From the NCBI RefSeq assembly GCF_035916875.1, contig NZ_JAXUHN010000029.1, forward strand, positions 1-26,880: a stretch of 26,880 bases of DNA. Reading direction: 5' to 3'. A model generated the notes under the pieces. That model saw only the letters and a list, made by a program, of their open reading frames with translations, did not search any database and was not told the origin of the DNA. The first letter of the stretch is position 1; every line of letters starts with the position of its first letter. The position numbers and the translations under genes are program-made. This stretch comes from Methylomicrobium sp035916875. Its GTDB lineage: Bacteria > Pseudomonadota > Gammaproteobacteria > Methylococcales > Methylomonadaceae. Below, piece after piece: positions 1-7,702 of the stretch.

Positions 1-12
1 TTTGGAACTGAA

Positions 13-109
13 AGCCGCCTTTAGGCGGCTATTGAACTGGGGCCGCGTTAGCGACCCCACGTACCGCTTTGAGCGGTTCACAACATAAAGCCCCCGGCTT
101 TGCCGGGGG
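13..109. repeat. Tandem array of four GC-rich stem-loops
   Basis: Four hairpins follow one another: 13-30 (AGCCGCC/GGCGGCT, loop TTTA), 39-58 (GGGG-CGC type stem with one mismatch), 63-77 (ACCGCT/AGCGGT, loop TTG) and 91-109 (CCCCCGGC/GCCGGGGG, loop TTT). Three share a short T-rich loop. None has a long T tract, so they are not textbook intrinsic terminators. They may end transcription of a gene to the left of the window, or be a REP-like element. The structures are read directly; the function is inference. Confidence 0.6.
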
Positions 110-216
110 ATATTTACTATACCTGATTCTTGAGGCTACCCGAAAAAAAGATGATCTATCCAAAAAGCATTTTCGGTAAACGAATTTTTTTGTTGATACA
201 GATAGAGTTGTAGAAA

Positions 217-354
217 TTACCAGTTTAGAAACAGCGCTCTGGAGAGCTGTTCGACCGACCAGGTAACCAGTAGGCTAAACGCCGACAAGCCGAGCGCAGA
301 GTAGAGAAGATTGATACGGATATCCTGCCAAGGATTGCGTTTCGTAGTTTGCAT
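217..354 (-). CDS. Small hypothetical single-pass membrane protein (45 aa)
   Basis: An ATG at 354 is preceded on the minus strand by AGGA about ten bases upstream and opens 45 codons to a TAA. The product starts with a basic, polar segment (MQTTKRNPWQDIRIN) and continues with one hydrophobic stretch at about residues 16-32 (LLYSALGLSAFSLLVTW), ending in an Asn-Trp. This is the shape of a one-helix membrane peptide. It lies just downstream of the broken alkaline phosphatase on the same strand. I do not recognise a family. A good ribosome site and helix pattern favour a real gene, but the length leaves doubt. Confidence 0.45.
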   Translation of the reverse strand: MQTTKRNPWQDIRINLLYSALGLSAFSLLVTWSVEQLSRALFLNW

Positions 355-375
355 GACAATGATTCCTGTCGAGTT

Positions 376-847
376 TCAGAAAATTTCATTGTGCTGCGCT
401 TTCGTTACAGTTTCGCGACGGTTCGATGACAGTTGCATGAACCTTGTCTGAGCCGACACCAGAACGGCCGCTTTACCCCAGCGTTTGGCTTTTTCGATGA
501 TGATTTCCGCGAGACGACCGTCCGCATCCAGGCCGACCATTTCGGTTTTGGCGAATTTGCCGGTCGCGAGTTGCGTCGCGGACGCCGGCGAATCAGTGAC
601 CGATGCACCGTCGGGATAGGTCAGCAAAATGCCTATGCTCCCTGAGTATGCCATGCGGCGCCTGCCTGGCGTAGGAAAGCAGCAAATCGACCTGTTGCGG
701 CCCCATGCCGTCGCCGATGATCATGATCGCGTTTTTGATCTCCGTGCGTGCATGGCTTTTTGGGGTCAGCGTCGAACAACCGAGCAGCAAGAGGACGGCG
801 AGTCCCAATAAAACGGCTTTCGATAACAGAGACGACTTGTTTTTCAT
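376..847 (-). pseudogene. Broken alkaline phosphatase lipoprotein (N-terminal remnant)
   Basis: The minus-strand frame from 847 gives a lipoprotein signal ending in LLLLGC and then the alkaline-phosphatase metal motif IMIIGDGMGPQQV followed by a stretch ending YARQAPHGI. After that the frame loses similarity; another frame, open from about 654 to 376, resumes with LLTYPDGASVTDSPASATQ and TQLATGKFAK, which contains the D-S-x-A-S-A-T core around the nucleophilic serine. Compared with family members, about 20 residues between the two blocks look deleted and the frame is shifted. The remnant stops after roughly 130 residues, where a full enzyme has about 450-500 and further metal ligands. It is therefore inactive. 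The call rests on these two motif blocks. Confidence 0.8.
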
Positions 848-929
848 CGGTTTTTAGCAAAATCGATGATTCTAGCTTACTCCGCAGGACATCATGTTAA
901 GGGGCGATGACTTGAATAGCCATGGTTGA

Positions 930-1580
930 CTAAGGCGCGCGGTCCAGTTTGTAAAACGCTGCGATTAGAATCCACGTCGCCAAAACCAGGGAATAGGGCC
1001 CGAAAAACCAAAGAACCAGGGGCAGGCTGAAAAAAAAGCTGCGGGTGCCGTAAGTATAATAAGCGCCGGCCCGGTTCAAATAGGCGCAGACTTGCTGATA
1101 GGAAACGCCGGCTTCGGGCGATCCTCCCAGAAGGTTGATCATGTAGCCGACATGATTGAAGTAACGTATCGCCATCGTAAAACAGTAGAAGGCGATAAAA
1201 AAATCGAATAGCAGCAGGCCGAGTTTGATCAGCCATAATTCGCCCGCCATGCTTTCGGCGGCCATGCCGGGCTGCCAGGCATAGGCCCATTTTTCGATCT
1301 TGTCGCTTAAATTCAGCGTGCCGATGATCAGCAGCACCGACGTCGAGGCCATGAAATTGGCGGCCATCACCGAATTGCGCAAGGTTTGCACGGCCAGAAT
1401 GTCCATTTTGCCGTTCTTGGCGACCATGTCGACCCAGGCTTCGCGCATCTTCCGGTTGAAACGATGCACGCTGAAGTCGGGGTCGCGACGGGTGCGCCAG
1501 CGTAAAAAAAGATAGTAGAGCAGTATCAACGAACTGCTGGCGGCGAAAGCGAGCAAATCAATCGGCATCGAAAATCGCAT
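930..1580 (-). CDS. DUF599 family integral membrane protein
   Basis: A 216-residue membrane protein with about four hydrophobic segments: near residues 5-22 (PIDLLAFAASSSLILLYYLF), 70-95, 115-140 (LIKLGLLLFDFFIAFYCF) and 180-205. The early motif R-x-W-V-x-M-V and the segment QTLRNSVMAANFMASTS are typical of DUF599 proteins, whose function is unknown. The open frame extends upstream to 1790 into the 3' end of the preceding gene, so I take the ATG at 1580; an ATG at 1568 is the alternative, and neither has a strong ribosome site. It is the last gene of the minus-strand run beginning with lemA, 115 bases after the DUF1343 gene. The length suits the family. Confidence 0.75.
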   Translation of the reverse strand: MRFSMPIDLLAFAASSSLILLYYLFLRWRTRRDPDFSVHRFNRKMREAWVDMVAKNGKMDILAVQTLRNSVMAANFMASTSVLLIIGTLNLSDKIEKWAYAWQPGMAAESMAGELWLIKLGLLLFDFFIAFYCFTMAIRYFNHVGYMINLLGGSPEAGVSYQQVCAYLNRAGAYYTYGTRSFFFSLPLVLWFFGPYSLVLATWILIAAFYKLDRAP

Positions 1581-1695
1581 GGGCGGTAAGTTTCCCGGTG
1601 AAGACTGAGCCAGTATACGCCGTAGGGCGTTTTTTGGCGATGCAACGGCGTGCCGTCCCAGGCGTTGGATGGGGATACCCGACGTTGATCCGAGT

Positions 1696-2898
1696 TTAAT
1701 AGAGGAGAAACGGCAGGCGGTCGTCCAGCCAGGCTTTTTCATCCAAATTAGCCAGTTTGTCCAGATCGTCGGTGTCCGCCTGCGCATCATCGACCCATTC
1801 GCGAAGTAATGGCGAACCGTTGATCACGTCGATCGCCAGCCTACTCTGTTCGTATTCGTACGGAAAGTCGCGCCATAACGGATAATCTGGCCGCAAGCGG
1901 CGCAGCGCTTTGAATGCAAGCGCCTGCAGTCGCCACGGGCGGAACGCGTGATGATCATAGCTTGGGTCTTCGACATGAATCTGTACGCCGGCGCACAAAT
2001 GTCCGGCATGTTTGTGAAAAGTCGGCTCGAACCAGCATTCACGCAAACGGCAGCCTACGAGCCATGCCGGCGCGATCGCCTGCATCGTGGCGATCAGCTT
2101 GCGTGCATCGAGGCCGGGCGCGCCGAATAACTCGAGCGGTCGCGTCGTGCCGCGGCCTTCGGACAGCGTGGTGCCTTCGAGCATCACGGTGCCGGCATAA
2201 CAGCGCGCCATGGATAGATTCGGCGCATTCGGACTTGGATTGATCCAGGCTCGTTCGCCGAGCGGCCAGCCGTAACCCGGCGCAGCGTCAGGGTCCCACC
2301 CTTCCATCGTGATCACCTGGCAATCGACGTTGAGATTGAGTTTGGCGATAAACCAGCGCGTCATCTCTCCCATCGTCAGACCGTGTCGCATCGGCATCGG
2401 CCCCGCGCCGACGAAACTTTCCCAGCCGAGGCGAAGAGTCAATCCTTCGATCGGCCGGCCTACAGGATTTGGGCGGTCGAGTATCCAGACCGATTTTTGG
2501 TGTTGCGCCGCCGCTTCGAGCACATAAAGCAGTGTGGTAATGAAGGTATAAATCCGGCAGCCCAAATCCTGCAAATCGACCAGCAGGACATCGAACGAGT
2601 CCATCATCGCTTCTGTCGGGCGGCGCACTTCGCCATACAAACTGAATACCGGTATGCGATGGATGGGATCGATGAAGTCGGGCGATTCGATCATATTGTC
2701 CTGCTTGTCGCCGCGCAGACCGTGCTGCGGGCCGAAGGCGGCGCTGAGTTTCAGGTCGGGCAGCGGGGCGAGCGCATCCAGGCTGTGCGTCAAGTCCTGC
2801 GTGACCGAGGCCGGATGGGCTAGTAGGGCAATGCGTTTGCCCGTCAACGGTGCGCGCAGGCGGGAGTCTTCAAGTAAACGGTCAATGCCAAATTTCAT
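1696..2898 (-). CDS. DUF1343 / NamZ-like exo-beta-N-acetylmuramidase (GH171)
   Basis: A 400-residue protein of the DUF1343 family. Visible family blocks, in order: LLAHPASVTQ (about 25-35), AAFGPQHGLRGDKQDN (about 53-68), VDLQDLGCRIYTF (about 107-120), ILDRPNPVGRPIEG (about 140-153), and an Asn/Pro-rich INPSPNAPNL segment near 222. The Bacillus subtilis member NamZ (YbbC) removes terminal MurNAc from peptidoglycan fragments, so a role in cell-wall recycling is likely. That function is known for a few homologs and is inferred here. I see no signal peptide at the N terminus (MKFGIDRLLED), which suggests a cytoplasmic location unless the start is wrong. It follows the DOMON-like gene by 69 bases on the same strand. 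Confidence 0.8.
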   Translation of the reverse strand: MKFGIDRLLEDSRLRAPLTGKRIALLAHPASVTQDLTHSLDALAPLPDLKLSAAFGPQHGLRGDKQDNMIESPDFIDPIHRIPVFSLYGEVRRPTEAMMDSFDVLLVDLQDLGCRIYTFITTLLYVLEAAAQHQKSVWILDRPNPVGRPIEGLTLRLGWESFVGAGPMPMRHGLTMGEMTRWFIAKLNLNVDCQVITMEGWDPDAAPGYGWPLGERAWINPSPNAPNLSMARCYAGTVMLEGTTLSEGRGTTRPLELFGAPGLDARKLIATMQAIAPAWLVGCRLRECWFEPTFHKHAGHLCAGVQIHVEDPSYDHHAFRPWRLQALAFKALRRLRPDYPLWRDFPYEYEQSRLAIDVINGSPLLREWVDDAQADTDDLDKLANLDEKAWLDDRLPFLLY

Positions 2899-2967
2899 GG
2901 GCGAGTGAATGCGGAGAGTGTGTGATCGAAAAAAATGCTTAGCGAAAGGGGGTGAAGCTTATCAGGT

Positions 2968-3504
2968 TTATAGCGGACACACAAAACCCGTGCGCTCGTG
3001 AAAATCGGGCCTTTCGCTGGGATGATGCAAGGCCCAATAGGACAGGGCGCCTCCCACCGATTCGATGACCGCGCTCACCCCTAATTGAAGAGCATGTTCG
3101 TTGCTTTCAAACAGTAGTTCGGCGTCCGCGATTCGAGCGGTAAGCATTGATTCGTTTCGAGTTTGCGTTAGCTCTATGATGGGCGGCCGGCTTATCGTCC
3201 ACGGCATACGCGTCCGGTAGCCGCTGAAAGCATAGGCTGCCCACTGGCCTGAAGGTGAAAAGTTAAATTCATAATAGGCAGGCGTGTCGGTTCGGGCGAC
3301 AAAGAGTTCAAAACAGGTATGCTGCCACAACCCATCGGTTGCGATGGCCGGTTTGGGTTCAGGAATGAGAATCTTGGTTAGGTCGCCGGTCAACCGATAG
3401 CACAGCTTGATTGGGCCTCCTGGGCAGCGTTCGAGTTCGAATTGCAAGGAATGTACGGCTGGACAGGGGGTATCGATGTGACAGTGCAGATTTTTTTTCA
3501 GCAT
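2968..3504 (-). CDS. DOMON-like domain protein
   Basis: A protein of about 178 residues resembling the short DOMON-like proteins of proteobacteria, a beta-sandwich fold related to haem- or sugar-binding DOMON domains. Recognisable parts are the start HCHIDTPCPAVHSLQFELER, the central WQHTCFELFVA followed by YYEFNFSPSGQWAAYAF, and the end SYWALHHPSERPDFH. The ATG at 3504 puts the conserved H-x-D-T-P segment close to the N terminus, so I prefer it over an upstream in-frame TTG at 3537; neither has a clear ribosome site. It follows the second TPM gene by 43 bases. The ligand is unknown. Confidence 0.7.
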   Translation of the reverse strand: MLKKNLHCHIDTPCPAVHSLQFELERCPGGPIKLCYRLTGDLTKILIPEPKPAIATDGLWQHTCFELFVARTDTPAYYEFNFSPSGQWAAYAFSGYRTRMPWTISRPPIIELTQTRNESMLTARIADAELLFESNEHALQLGVSAVIESVGGALSYWALHHPSERPDFHERTGFVCPL

Positions 3505-3547
3505 GGGTGTGTGTTGTTTCGAGACCCGTGATGTCAATCCGGACGGG

Positions 3548-4054
3548 TTAATCCTTGATAACGACCGGTCGGTCCGGCAGTTCGTTGGGGTTCAGCGAAT
3601 CGGCAGGAAAATGCGTGGTAAGAAGTTTGGTGATGCATTCGATGCCTGCCTGCACGCCTTCGCGGAAATCGCCGCGTTGAAAGGCTTGCTGCATTGATGA
3701 GGCAATCGCGTCCCATTCGGTTTGTGCAACGCGTCTGGCGATGCCGCGATCCGCGACGATATGAACCTCCCGGTCGGCCAGCAGCAGATAAATCAGTACG
3801 CCGCTGTTTTCTTCGGTGTCCCAGATGCGTAAATCGGCAAAAACTTGCTGCGCCCGGTTGGCGGGGGTTCTACCGCGCCACACGTGCATGGGCGGCAACG
3901 AGTTTTCGACCACAAAACGCAGTTCGCCCCGGTGCTTGCGTTCGGATTGACTGATCGCCTCTTCGATGGCCGTCAGCGTTGCCGAAGGAAAGGCGGTGCG
4001 CCAACGCCAGGGTGGCATAAACAGATGTTTGAGCCAGCGTTTGATGTTTACCAT
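3548..4054 (-). CDS. TPM-domain membrane-associated protein (second copy)
   Basis: A 168-residue TPM (formerly DUF477) domain protein. It begins MVNIKRWLKHLFMPPWRWRT, then has the domain core: AIEEAISQSERKHRGELRFVVE, RAQQVFADLRIWDTEENSGV, LIYLLLADREVHIVADRGI and the C-terminal helix with FREGVQAGIECI. There is no signal peptide or Gly-rich tail, unlike its neighbour. The ATG at 4054 overlaps the stop of the upstream TPM gene (ATGGTAA), so the two are probably translationally coupled; the open frame continues further upstream but there it is only the shadow of the Gly-rich repeat. TPM proteins often sit next to lemA. The biochemical role is not established. Confidence 0.85.
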   Translation of the reverse strand: MVNIKRWLKHLFMPPWRWRTAFPSATLTAIEEAISQSERKHRGELRFVVENSLPPMHVWRGRTPANRAQQVFADLRIWDTEENSGVLIYLLLADREVHIVADRGIARRVAQTEWDAIASSMQQAFQRGDFREGVQAGIECITKLLTTHFPADSLNPNELPDRPVVIKD

Positions 4055-4932
4055 GATCCGGATGCGCCTCCGCCGCCGAAACCGCCACCGCCGCCGCCCC
4101 ATGAACCTCCGCCGCCGCTGTGGTAACCGCCGCCGCTGGACCAGCCGCTGTACCGGTTGCCGCCGATAATCATGAAGAATACCAGGATGCCCAAAAATAT
4201 CGCAAAGCCCAAGCCGAAGAACAATGCCGCGACTGCGGTACTGCCGAAGCCTGCGATCAGTCCTGCCATGGGACGTCCGAGCATCAGGGAGAGGATGAAG
4301 CCGACGATCAGGCCGGCAGCCAGGAGGAACAGAAAGGTCGATTCCGATGGTGCTTTCTCGGTGCTTTCCTGTGGCGCTGGCAAAGCCTCGCCCTTGATTA
4401 GCGCCATAATTTGTGTTACCCCGGCGTCTATGCCGGCCGCGAAATCGCCTTGCTTGAAGTAAGGCGTAATGGTTTCGGCAATGATGCGTTTGGCGACGGC
4501 GTCAGGAATCACGCCTTCGAGTCCGTAGCCGACTTCAAGCCGTAGCCGGCGGTCGTTCTTGGCTACGATCATAATCACGCCGTCGTCGATTTTTTTCCGG
4601 CCGATTTTCCAGGCTTCCGCAACCCTGATCCCGTAGGCGGCGATATCTTCGGGTTGCGTGGTGGCGATGATCAGCACGGCGATCTGGCTGCCTTTTTCTT
4701 GTTCGAACGCGGCCAGCCTGTTTTCGAGTGTGTTCGTCTGTATGGCAGTGAGTGTGCCGGTCAGGTCGCTCACACGCTTGGACAAATCGGGTATCGCAAG
4801 TTGCGCCGAAACAATATCGATGAACAGCAGCAGAATCAGTCCGAAAATGGCCTTAAGAGTGGATCGATCTTTCCGGCAATTCGTGCCGCGCTGTCGGCTT
4901 AACGTCAAGGGACCGGCGATATGTATTAGCAT
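4048..4932 (-). CDS. TPM-domain protein with Gly-rich C-terminus (YgcG type)
   Basis: A 294-residue protein with a signal sequence or anchor near residues 27-43 (LKAIFGLILLLFIDIVSA), a TPM domain at about 50-185 (LAAFEQEKGSQIAVLIIATT, GRKKIDDGVIMIVAKNDR, VGYGLEGVIPDAVAKRII), two to three hydrophobic segments at about 203-263, and a tail made almost only of Gly, Ser and Trp ending GGGASGSW. This is the usual architecture of YgcG-type proteins. The ATG at 4932 lies three bases after the lemA stop and is the only ATG ahead of the signal segment, which leaves a rather long basic N-region. Probably an inner-membrane protein with a periplasmic TPM domain acting together with LemA; the exact function is unknown. 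Confidence 0.9.
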   Translation of the reverse strand: MLIHIAGPLTLSRQRGTNCRKDRSTLKAIFGLILLLFIDIVSAQLAIPDLSKRVSDLTGTLTAIQTNTLENRLAAFEQEKGSQIAVLIIATTQPEDIAAYGIRVAEAWKIGRKKIDDGVIMIVAKNDRRLRLEVGYGLEGVIPDAVAKRIIAETITPYFKQGDFAAGIDAGVTQIMALIKGEALPAPQESTEKAPSESTFLFLLAAGLIVGFILSLMLGRPMAGLIAGFGSTAVAALFFGLGFAIFLGILVFFMIIGGNRYSGWSSGGGYHSGGGGSWGGGGGGFGGGGASGSW

Positions 4933-4935
4933 TTT

Positions 4936-5541
4936 TTATTGGCTGGGCGCAGGCGTCGGCACGCCGAAATCGACTTTGGGCGGTTCGGATACGGCTTGTT
5001 CGTTTTCAACCGTGAAGCTGGGCTTGGTTTTGTAACCGAATAGCATAGCCGTGAGGTTGGACGGGAAAGAACGCACGATTACGTTGTAGTTCTTTACGGT
5101 GCCAATGTAACGGTTGCGCGCGACCGTGATGCGATTTTCAGTACCTTCCAATTGCGCCTGTAAATCGCGAAACAAGCCGTCGGCCTTGAGCTGCGGATAG
5201 TTTTCGGCCACTGCAAGGAGGCGCGATATAGCGTTGGTCATCTGCCCCTGAGCCGCAACGAATTTTTTGAATGCCTCTTCATCGTTGACCAGTTCGGGCG
5301 TAGCCTGTATCGCGCCGACGCGTGCCCGCGCTTCGGTGACTTCGGTCAAGACATCCTTTTCGTGAGCTGCATAGCCTTTGACGACATTGACCAGATTAGG
5401 TACCAGATCGGCGCGGCGCTTGTACTGGTTAAGCACTTCCGCCCAGCCGGCCTTCACGTTTTCATCGCTAACCTGAAGATCGTTATAGCCGCAGCCGGAC
5501 AGGATGCTGGTCAACAGCAGGGCGATTATCCATTTGTACAT
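4936..5541 (-). CDS. lemA: LemA family lipoprotein
   Basis: A 201-residue LemA protein. The N terminus MYKWIIALLLTSILSGC has a lipobox (L-S-G-C), so it is probably lipid-anchored. The LemA core is clear: AEVLNQYKRRADLVPNLVNVV, then EVTEARARVGAIQA, LLAVAENYPQLKA, QLEGTENRITVARNRY and NVIVRSFPSNLTA, i.e. the long helical hairpin of the family. The ATG at 5541 is preceded by GAGG with good spacing; the frame is open upstream, but those codons would precede the signal peptide. It is the first gene of the minus-strand run and has its own promoter at 5614-5643. The C terminus carries a short Pro/Ala tail. Confidence 0.93.
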   Translation of the reverse strand: MYKWIIALLLTSILSGCGYNDLQVSDENVKAGWAEVLNQYKRRADLVPNLVNVVKGYAAHEKDVLTEVTEARARVGAIQATPELVNDEEAFKKFVAAQGQMTNAISRLLAVAENYPQLKADGLFRDLQAQLEGTENRITVARNRYIGTVKNYNVIVRSFPSNLTAMLFGYKTKPSFTVENEQAVSEPPKVDFGVPTPAPSQ

Positions 5542-5613
5542 TTCAACCTCGCAGTTATTGTTTTGACGATGGGCTTGCGGCGATCGGATTGGGTTATATT
5601 TGAGCCGTGTTTC

Positions 5614-5643
5614 ATTATAGGGCGCTCGAGACAGCAGTTTCAA
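5614..5643 (-). promoter_or_regulatory. Sigma-70-type promoter for lemA operon
   Basis: On the minus strand TTGAAA (5643-5638) is followed after 18 bases by a perfect TATAAT (5619-5614). The predicted start of transcription is about 65 bases upstream of the lemA ATG. The match is strong for a promoter read by eye. Confidence 0.7.
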
Positions 5644-5738
5644 TAGTCCGGTCAAAATTGCCGATCTCAATCTGTAAGGCTGATGGCTGAATAAGAGACT
5701 GATTTGCAGTAAACGGCATGAACGGGTGTTGTATAGGG

Positions 5739-5767
5739 TTGCCCTTGTTTTTCGCTGGGCTCATAAT
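5739..5767 (+). promoter_or_regulatory. Candidate sigma-70 promoter for the SoxYZ-like gene
   Basis: TTGCCC (5739-5744) and CATAAT (5762-5767) are separated by 17 bases, ending about 33 bases before the ATG at 5801. The -10 box matches five of six positions and the -35 box four of six. Confidence 0.5.
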
Positions 5768-5800
5768 GAGACGATTACTCAATAATCGGGTTAACCAAAA

Positions 5801-6631
5801 ATGAATATAACTAAATTTCTGTACGTTATGCTGGTGTTATTCATGTTGCCGTGGGCGGCCTTTGCCGAGGGCGACGAAAACGAATGGAACACCGTGCTGA
5901 AGAATCAATATTTTGCCGGAAAATCAATCGCGGAAGGCAATGATGTCATTGAACTGGAAGCGCCTTACCGGGCCGAGGATCCGGCGCTGGTGCCCTTGAA
6001 AATCGTCAGTAAAATTCCGCAGACTCAGGATAGTTATATCAAAAAGATCCTGGTGCTGGTCGATAAAAATCCGTTACCTTTTGTCGGCGAGTTTGAGTTG
6101 ACACCCTACAGCGGCAAGGCCGATTTGGCGATGCGAATACGGGTTAATACTTACAGCTTCATCCGGGCAATTGCAGAACTGAACGACGGCAGGCTGGTGA
6201 TGACGAAAAAATACGTGAAGGCCAGCGGCGGTTGCTCCGCGCCGATCGGCGCGGATCTCGATGCCTCGATGAAGCGGCTCGGCAAAATGAAATTCAGGCT
6301 GGATGACGGCATCAAAACGGCCGAACCGAATCTGGTGCAATTATTGATCAGCCATCCGAACATTACCGGCATGCAGATGGATCAGATGACGCGTTTCGTG
6401 AAGAAATCGCATTTCATCGAACAACTGAAAGTCACTTTCAACGGCAAGCCGGTGTTGACCGCGAAGACCGATATTGCGATCAGTTCGGACCCGAATTTCC
6501 GCTTTTATTTCGTGCCGCAAGCTCCTGGGACCTTGAAAGCGGAAATCAGCGATACCTCTTGCGAAAGCCCGACCGCGCGGGATGCCTGTGTGAAGGGTTC
6601 GACGTATAGCGAAACTTATGAGGTGAAGTGA
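5801..6631 (+). CDS. Quinoprotein dehydrogenase-associated SoxYZ-like carrier protein
   Basis: A 276-residue secreted protein: signal peptide at residues 1-22 (MLVLFMLPWAAFA), a SoxY-like immunoglobulin-type domain at about 30-160 and a SoxZ-like domain at about 175-275. The SoxY part ends with ASGGCSAPIG, in which Cys145 takes the place of the swinging-arm cysteine of the SoxY GGCGG motif; here the motif is internal because SoxZ is fused behind it. The SoxZ part shows LVQLLISHPN, FNGKPVLTA and SSDPNFRFYFVP. This fused family typically occurs beside PQQ-dependent alcohol dehydrogenases; no such enzyme is in this window. Its substrate is unknown. The ATG start has no clear ribosome site but gives a proper signal peptide. 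Confidence 0.85.
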   Translation: MNITKFLYVMLVLFMLPWAAFAEGDENEWNTVLKNQYFAGKSIAEGNDVIELEAPYRAEDPALVPLKIVSKIPQTQDSYIKKILVLVDKNPLPFVGEFELTPYSGKADLAMRIRVNTYSFIRAIAELNDGRLVMTKKYVKASGGCSAPIGADLDASMKRLGKMKFRLDDGIKTAEPNLVQLLISHPNITGMQMDQMTRFVKKSHFIEQLKVTFNGKPVLTAKTDIAISSDPNFRFYFVPQAPGTLKAEISDTSCESPTARDACVKGSTYSETYEVK

Positions 6632-7480
6632 TCACCGCCTGTACTTGAGCGGGACCGACGCGAAGTTGTAAGCGCTTAATTCTTCGTGATCGCAATAGAC
6701 GTTCATCATCGGCGTGGACATATTAAAGAGTGTTTTTGCCACATGCATGCCGAGATTCAGGCGGTACTCATCGGTTTCGTTAAAGACGGTGACGATCATT
6801 CCCGGCGAGAACCGCTTGTTCAGTTCCTTAAACAATGTGGCCAAGGTCAGATTATAATTCGGATGCGGCCCGTCCTTGACGACGAGCGGTTCCTTGTAGG
6901 GGCCCTGAATCACATAGGCGACTCTGTCCGCCTCTCGTTCCTCCGAACAGGGGGCAGTGTCCACGCACCGAATCAGCCGTGTATCCGCTGCCTCGACTTG
7001 GTCGAAGAGATACGGCATTTTTTTATAAATGGCGTGCAGTTCCGTTGACGCCTGGTTACGCAGGGAACTTTTATACATCACGCAAATGTCTTGATCCTTA
7101 AGGTAATTACGGCGGACAATTTCGGCGTAGTGATCAGGCAGCCTGTAATTTTGTTTGAACGCGTCGCGCCCCTCCTGATTGATTGCAAGATCATTGATCC
7201 ACAACACCAGGCGGCAGTTTTTAGACAGTCTATGCGCACGGCGCACCAAATCCGCCCCGGCTTCGAACGATAGGGATTCGGCGAGTCCGGGAATCGATGT
7301 TTCGTTAAGGTCAGGCCCCACGCTGTAATGGCCGGCTACGATCAGAGACGATTTTACGCAATCAAAAATATTCAGCATTTCGAGAAAGCCGTTCTTGGTA
7401 TGGGTGGTTGAACGATGCATATCTCTGTCCCCATAATAAAGGCCCGAAGGCTGGGTAAGCCGGTTTAGTATTTCTGTCAT
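6632..7480 (-). CDS. Hypothetical protein, family not recognised (282 aa)
   Basis: A full-length soluble protein without signal peptide or membrane segments. Regions that look conserved-like are LIVAGHYSVGPDLNE (about 48-62), FEAGADLVRRAHRLSKNCRLVLWINDLAIN (about 74-103, quoted in part), and the C-terminal FNETDEYRLNLGMHVAKTLF. It has scattered cysteines without a clear metal motif. I cannot assign a family or function. The ATG at 7480 is preferred; an in-frame TTG lies two codons upstream. Its stop directly abuts the stop of the SoxYZ-like gene (TGA|TCA), so the two genes converge with no spacer. Codon use resembles the neighbours, so it is probably a real gene. Confidence 0.75.
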   Translation of the reverse strand: MTEILNRLTQPSGLYYGDRDMHRSTTHTKNGFLEMLNIFDCVKSSLIVAGHYSVGPDLNETSIPGLAESLSFEAGADLVRRAHRLSKNCRLVLWINDLAINQEGRDAFKQNYRLPDHYAEIVRRNYLKDQDICVMYKSSLRNQASTELHAIYKKMPYLFDQVEAADTRLIRCVDTAPCSEEREADRVAYVIQGPYKEPLVVKDGPHPNYNLTLATLFKELNKRFSPGMIVTVFNETDEYRLNLGMHVAKTLFNMSTPMMNVYCDHEELSAYNFASVPLKYRR

Positions 7481-7659
7481 AATCAAAGGATCAAGATGGA
7501 ACGATTGGATTTTAGTTACAGCATAAAGAAGCTTGATTATGGTGTCAGTGAATTAGTTCTCTAGATCTTTGTGAAATAATTCACTTTTTTGATAGCGCTT
7601 TTGATGACTCGGGCAGGTTAGACGGCGTATGTCGCTTGATCTTGGGCGGTGCAGAATCA

Positions 7660-7693
7660 TCGGGCGCAATAGGCTAAAACCTATTGCGCCCGA
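7660..7693. terminator. Perfect 14-bp stem-loop after the lipoprotein gene
   Basis: TCGGGCGCAATAGG (7660-7673) pairs fully with 7680-7693, leaving a loop of six bases. It lies ten bases beyond the stop of the minus-strand lipoprotein gene. Neither strand has a T tract after the stem, so it may protect the mRNA end or act as a Rho-dependent or atypical terminator. Confidence 0.55.
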
Positions 7694-7702
7694 GGAGGGA
7701 CG

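Noticed and set aside
4120..4462. Plus-strand frames opposite the Gly-rich TPM protein
   Set aside because: They are antisense shadows of the repeat-rich coding sequence.
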